Source: DASZHJ01 sp035541215 (GTDB taxonomy: Bacteria > Pseudomonadota > Alphaproteobacteria > ATCC43930 > CGMCC-115725). Taken from it: a stretch of 7,059 nucleotides of DNA. Location: contig DATKNV010000105.1 in the NCBI GenBank assembly GCA_035541215.1, positions 1 through 7,059 on the forward strand, written 5' to 3'. The position numbers and the translations under genes were made by a program. Position 1 is the stretch's first letter. Every line of letters starts with the position of its first letter. Below the pieces are notes generated by a model. The model was not told where the DNA came from, searched no databases, and worked only from the letters and a program-made list of their open reading frames with translations. Of the stretch, positions 5,007-7,059 are shown piece after piece.

Positions 5007-6092
5007 TCACGCCCTCCCCGCCCGCGGCCTGAGCTTGCCCTGGAGGCGGAGCACGTAGCCGATGATCTCCGCGACGGCCCTGTAATGCTCGGGCGGGATC
5101 TCCCGGTCGAGCTCGACGCCGCCGTAGAGGGCGCGTGCGAGCGGCGGGTTCTCGACGATCGGCACCTTGTTCTCCTGCGCGACCTCGCGGATGCGCTGGG
5201 CGATGAGGTCGGCGCCCTTCGCCACCACCTTGGGCGCCCCCTCCATCCCCATCTCGTATTTGAGCGCGACCGCGTAGTGCGTGGGGTTCGTGACCACGAC
5301 GGAGGCCGTCGGCACCGCCGCCATCATGCGCTTCCTCGCGCGGTCCATCCGGATCTGGCGGAGCCGCGCGCGGATCATGGGATCGCCCTCGGACTGCTTG
5401 TGCTCCTCCTTCACCTCCTGCTTCGACATCCGCATCGAGCGCATGAAGCTGAAGCGCTGATAACCGTAGTCGAGGATCGCGATGAAGGTGAGCGCGATGA
5501 AGACGCCGAAGCCGAGCCTGCCCGCGAGGCGCGCGATCTCGCTCAAGGCGAGGCCCGCCTCGGCGCCCGAGAGCGTCGCGATCCGCCCGAGCTCTGGCCG
5601 CATCAGCGCGGCCGCGACGGCGACGACGACAGCGAGCTTCGCGAGCGTCTTCGCGAATTCCGCGAGCGAGCGCATCGAGAAGAGCCGCGAGAAGCCGCGC
5701 GCGGGAGAGAGGTTCTCGAGCTTCGGCACGATCTTCTCGCTCGCGAAGACGATGCCCGTCTGCACCAGCGCCCCCGCGACCGCCGCCGCGAGGAGCAGCC
5801 CCAAGGGGAGCAGGAGCGCGCCGCCGACGGTCTCGAGCGTGATGCCCAGCGCCGACCAGAGCGCGTCCCCCGCTGCGATCCGCTCCGGCGATTCGAGATA
5901 GGGCAGCAATGCCGCGCCGATCGTCCGCGCGGTCGCGGGAGCGACGAAGACGAGGAGCCCCAGCGAGGTCCCGATCATGAACCAGTTGTTGATCTCGCGG
6001 GACTGGACGACCTGGCCCTTCTCGCGGGCCTTGCCGAGCCGCCGTTGCGAGGGCTCCTCGGTTTTTTGGCTGTCGTCGATGTCGTCGGCCAT
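5007..6092 (-). CDS. flhB: Flagellar export apparatus switch protein FlhB
   Basis: FlhB is the inner-membrane component of the flagellar type III export gate that switches substrate specificity from rod/hook proteins to filament proteins. The 361-residue length is normal. The cytoplasmic N-terminus carries the family signature EEPSQRRLGKAREKGQVVQSRE (residues 13-33). Four membrane segments fall near 37-55, 88-112, 147-165 and 190-210. The C-terminal domain contains the autocleavage motif NPTH at 269-272 (cleavage between Asn269 and Pro270 in the family), followed by HYAVALKYE and the PxVxAKGADLIAxxIRExA stretch. All hallmark residues are present. The start at 6090-6092 lies four bases after the fliR stop, with GGGAGG (6101-6106) inside the end of fliR, so the two are translationally coupled. 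It is the last gene of the cluster before the long palindrome. Confidence 0.97.
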   Translation of the reverse strand: MADDIDDSQKTEEPSQRRLGKAREKGQVVQSREINNWFMIGTSLGLLVFVAPATARTIGAALLPYLESPERIAAGDALWSALGITLETVGGALLLPLGLLLAAAVAGALVQTGIVFASEKIVPKLENLSPARGFSRLFSMRSLAEFAKTLAKLAVVVAVAAALMRPELGRIATLSGAEAGLALSEIARLAGRLGFGVFIALTFIAILDYGYQRFSFMRSMRMSKQEVKEEHKQSEGDPMIRARLRQIRMDRARKRMMAAVPTASVVVTNPTHYAVALKYEMGMEGAPKVVAKGADLIAQRIREVAQENKVPIVENPPLARALYGGVELDREIPPEHYRAVAEIIGYVLRLQGKLRPRAGRA

Positions 6093-6096
6093 GGGC

Positions 6097-6858
6097 TCAG
6101 CCTCCCGTGAGCCGGACGAGGTCCACGGCGAAGCGCTCGACGAACCACTGGAGCCCGCTCGTGAGCAGGAGCGCGAAGGCCGCGAGGCCCGCCACGATCT
6201 GCAGCGGCTGCACCACGAAGAGGATCTGGAGCTGCGGCGCGAGCCGCGAGACGAGGCCGACCGCGACGTAGAAGATCGTGCCGATCACCAGGAAGGGCGC
6301 CGCGATCTCGACGCCGATGCGGAAGCACTCCGTCACCGCGCGCGCGATCGCGTCCGAGGCGTCGCCCCATTGGATGAGCGCGCCGGGATGAAAGACGCCG
6401 TAGCTCGCGACGAGGCCGCGGAGCATCGGATGGTGCAGGTCCGCGAGGAAGATCACGAGCACGCCCGCGACGCTGTAGAAGGCGCTGGTGAGCGCCTCCT
6501 GCTGCTGCGCCATCGGGTTGAAGATGAGGGCGGCGGAGAGGCCGAGCTGGATCGAGACCACGCTTCCCGCGACCTGCAGCGCCGCCAAGAGGATGCGCGC
6601 GACGGTGCCGAGGAATATGCCGACGGCGATCTCGCCGCCGAGGAGGAGGAGGAGCCCGAGCGGCTCGCCCGGGAGCGGCGGCAGCGTCGGGGCGAGCGCG
6701 GGGGCCGCAAGGAGCGTGAGGCCGAGGGCGAGGACGAGGCGGAGCCTCGGCGCCACATAGACCTCGCCGAAGCCCGGCAGCAGCATCAGCGCCGAGCCCA
6801 GCCGCGCGAAGACCAGGAGACCCGCGAAGAGATTGGCCGGCAGGAGCTGGTCGAGCAT
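6097..6858 (-). CDS. fliR: Flagellar biosynthetic protein FliR
   Basis: FliR assembles with FliP and FliQ into the helical core of the export gate at the base of the flagellum. The 253-residue protein is almost entirely hydrophobic, with several membrane-length stretches (about 10-28, 38-55, 66-93, 126-139, 185-204, 212-234). It shows the conserved SIQLGLSAALIFNP segment (102-115) and the SRLAPQLQILFVVQPLQ segment (204-220) typical of FliR. The length matches the family. It begins nine bases after the fliQ stop and ends four bases before the flhB start, so it is clearly within one operon. Confidence 0.95.
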   Translation of the reverse strand: MLDQLLPANLFAGLLVFARLGSALMLLPGFGEVYVAPRLRLVLALGLTLLAAPALAPTLPPLPGEPLGLLLLLGGEIAVGIFLGTVARILLAALQVAGSVVSIQLGLSAALIFNPMAQQQEALTSAFYSVAGVLVIFLADLHHPMLRGLVASYGVFHPGALIQWGDASDAIARAVTECFRIGVEIAAPFLVIGTIFYVAVGLVSRLAPQLQILFVVQPLQIVAGLAAFALLLTSGLQWFVERFAVDLVRLTGG

Positions 6859-6867
6859 CGCGCGCGC

Positions 6868-7059
6868 TCAGCCCGCGGCCATGCGCTGGAAGAGCGATTG
6901 CGTGAAGCTCGTGAGGGTCGCGAGCATCACCGGCAGCAGGATGAGGAGCGAGAGCATGATGACGAGGATCTTCGGCACGAAGGTCAGCGTCATCTCCTGG
7001 ATCTGCGTCAGCGCCTGCAGCACGGAGATCGCGAGCCCGACCGCGAGCGCGAGCAGCAT
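6868..7059 (-). CDS. fliQ: Flagellar biosynthetic protein FliQ, C-terminal 63 residues
   Basis: FliQ is a small two-helix membrane protein of the export gate. The visible part contains the conserved VGLAISVLQALTQIQEMTLT and FVPKILVIMLSLLILLPVM segments, which correspond to the end of helix 1, the central charged/polar loop and helix 2. FliQ is normally about 88 residues, so some 25 N-terminal residues lie beyond the right edge. The Met encoded by the last three bases is internal and should not be taken as the start. The TGA at 6868-6870 is followed nine bases later by fliR. Confidence 0.93.
   Translation of the reverse strand: MLLALAVGLAISVLQALTQIQEMTLTFVPKILVIMLSLLILLPVMLATLTSFTQSLFQRMAAG

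Noticed and set aside
4908..6110. 400-codon plus-strand frame opposite flhB
   Set aside because: Composition is biased toward Arg, Asp and Glu with no motifs, while the minus strand encodes a complete FlhB.

Overview
The window looks like chromosomal DNA from a GC-rich alphaproteobacterium, most likely of the Rhodospirillales type (inference). Three things point there: a RecA N-terminus of the alphaproteobacterial form (MSQPTLRVVE...MDKQKALDAALGQIERSFGKGS), a CckA-type hybrid histidine kinase, which belongs to the alphaproteobacterial cell-cycle network, and an imperfect GAAC-N7-GAAC-type LexA site upstream of recA.

The core genes all run on the minus strand. From the right edge they are fliQ (5' end cut by the window), fliR and flhB, a tight flagellar export-gate cluster with gaps of 9 and 4 bases. 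A 360-base gap follows, dominated by a long dispersed palindrome (4766-4952). Then come cckA (2109-4646) and, at the left edge, the first 140 codons of recA (1-420). The recA gene has its own plausible promoter (504-531) with a LexA-like site just upstream (533-547).

Between cckA and recA lies about 1.5 kb of plus-strand accessory DNA. It holds a REP-associated tyrosine transposase (RAYT/TnpA-REP, 699-1379) bounded by 20-bp inverted repeats that match at 19 positions. Next are two small tandem genes (1502-1720, 1774-2034) for predicted exported proteins. They share an ungapped F-C-x2-G-W-x-T ... I-x-V-x3-C-x-D pattern with identical C-x22-C spacing, so they look like diverged paralogs. I do not recognise this family. 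The accessory block ends in a solo palindrome (2073-2103) that joins the outer sequence of both transposase-unit ends without a transposase between them, placed exactly between the convergent 3' ends of the second small gene and cckA.

Working together: fliQ/fliR/flhB encode export-gate parts of the flagellar type III apparatus. CckA is the phosphorelay kinase that feeds ChpT and CtrA in relatives, where CtrA commonly controls flagellar genes. RecA handles recombination and SOS induction. The transposase and its repeats appear to have colonised the recA-cckA spacer. The best candidates for something undescribed are the paired C-x22-C exported proteins and the possibility that RAYT-type ends bracket them as cargo.
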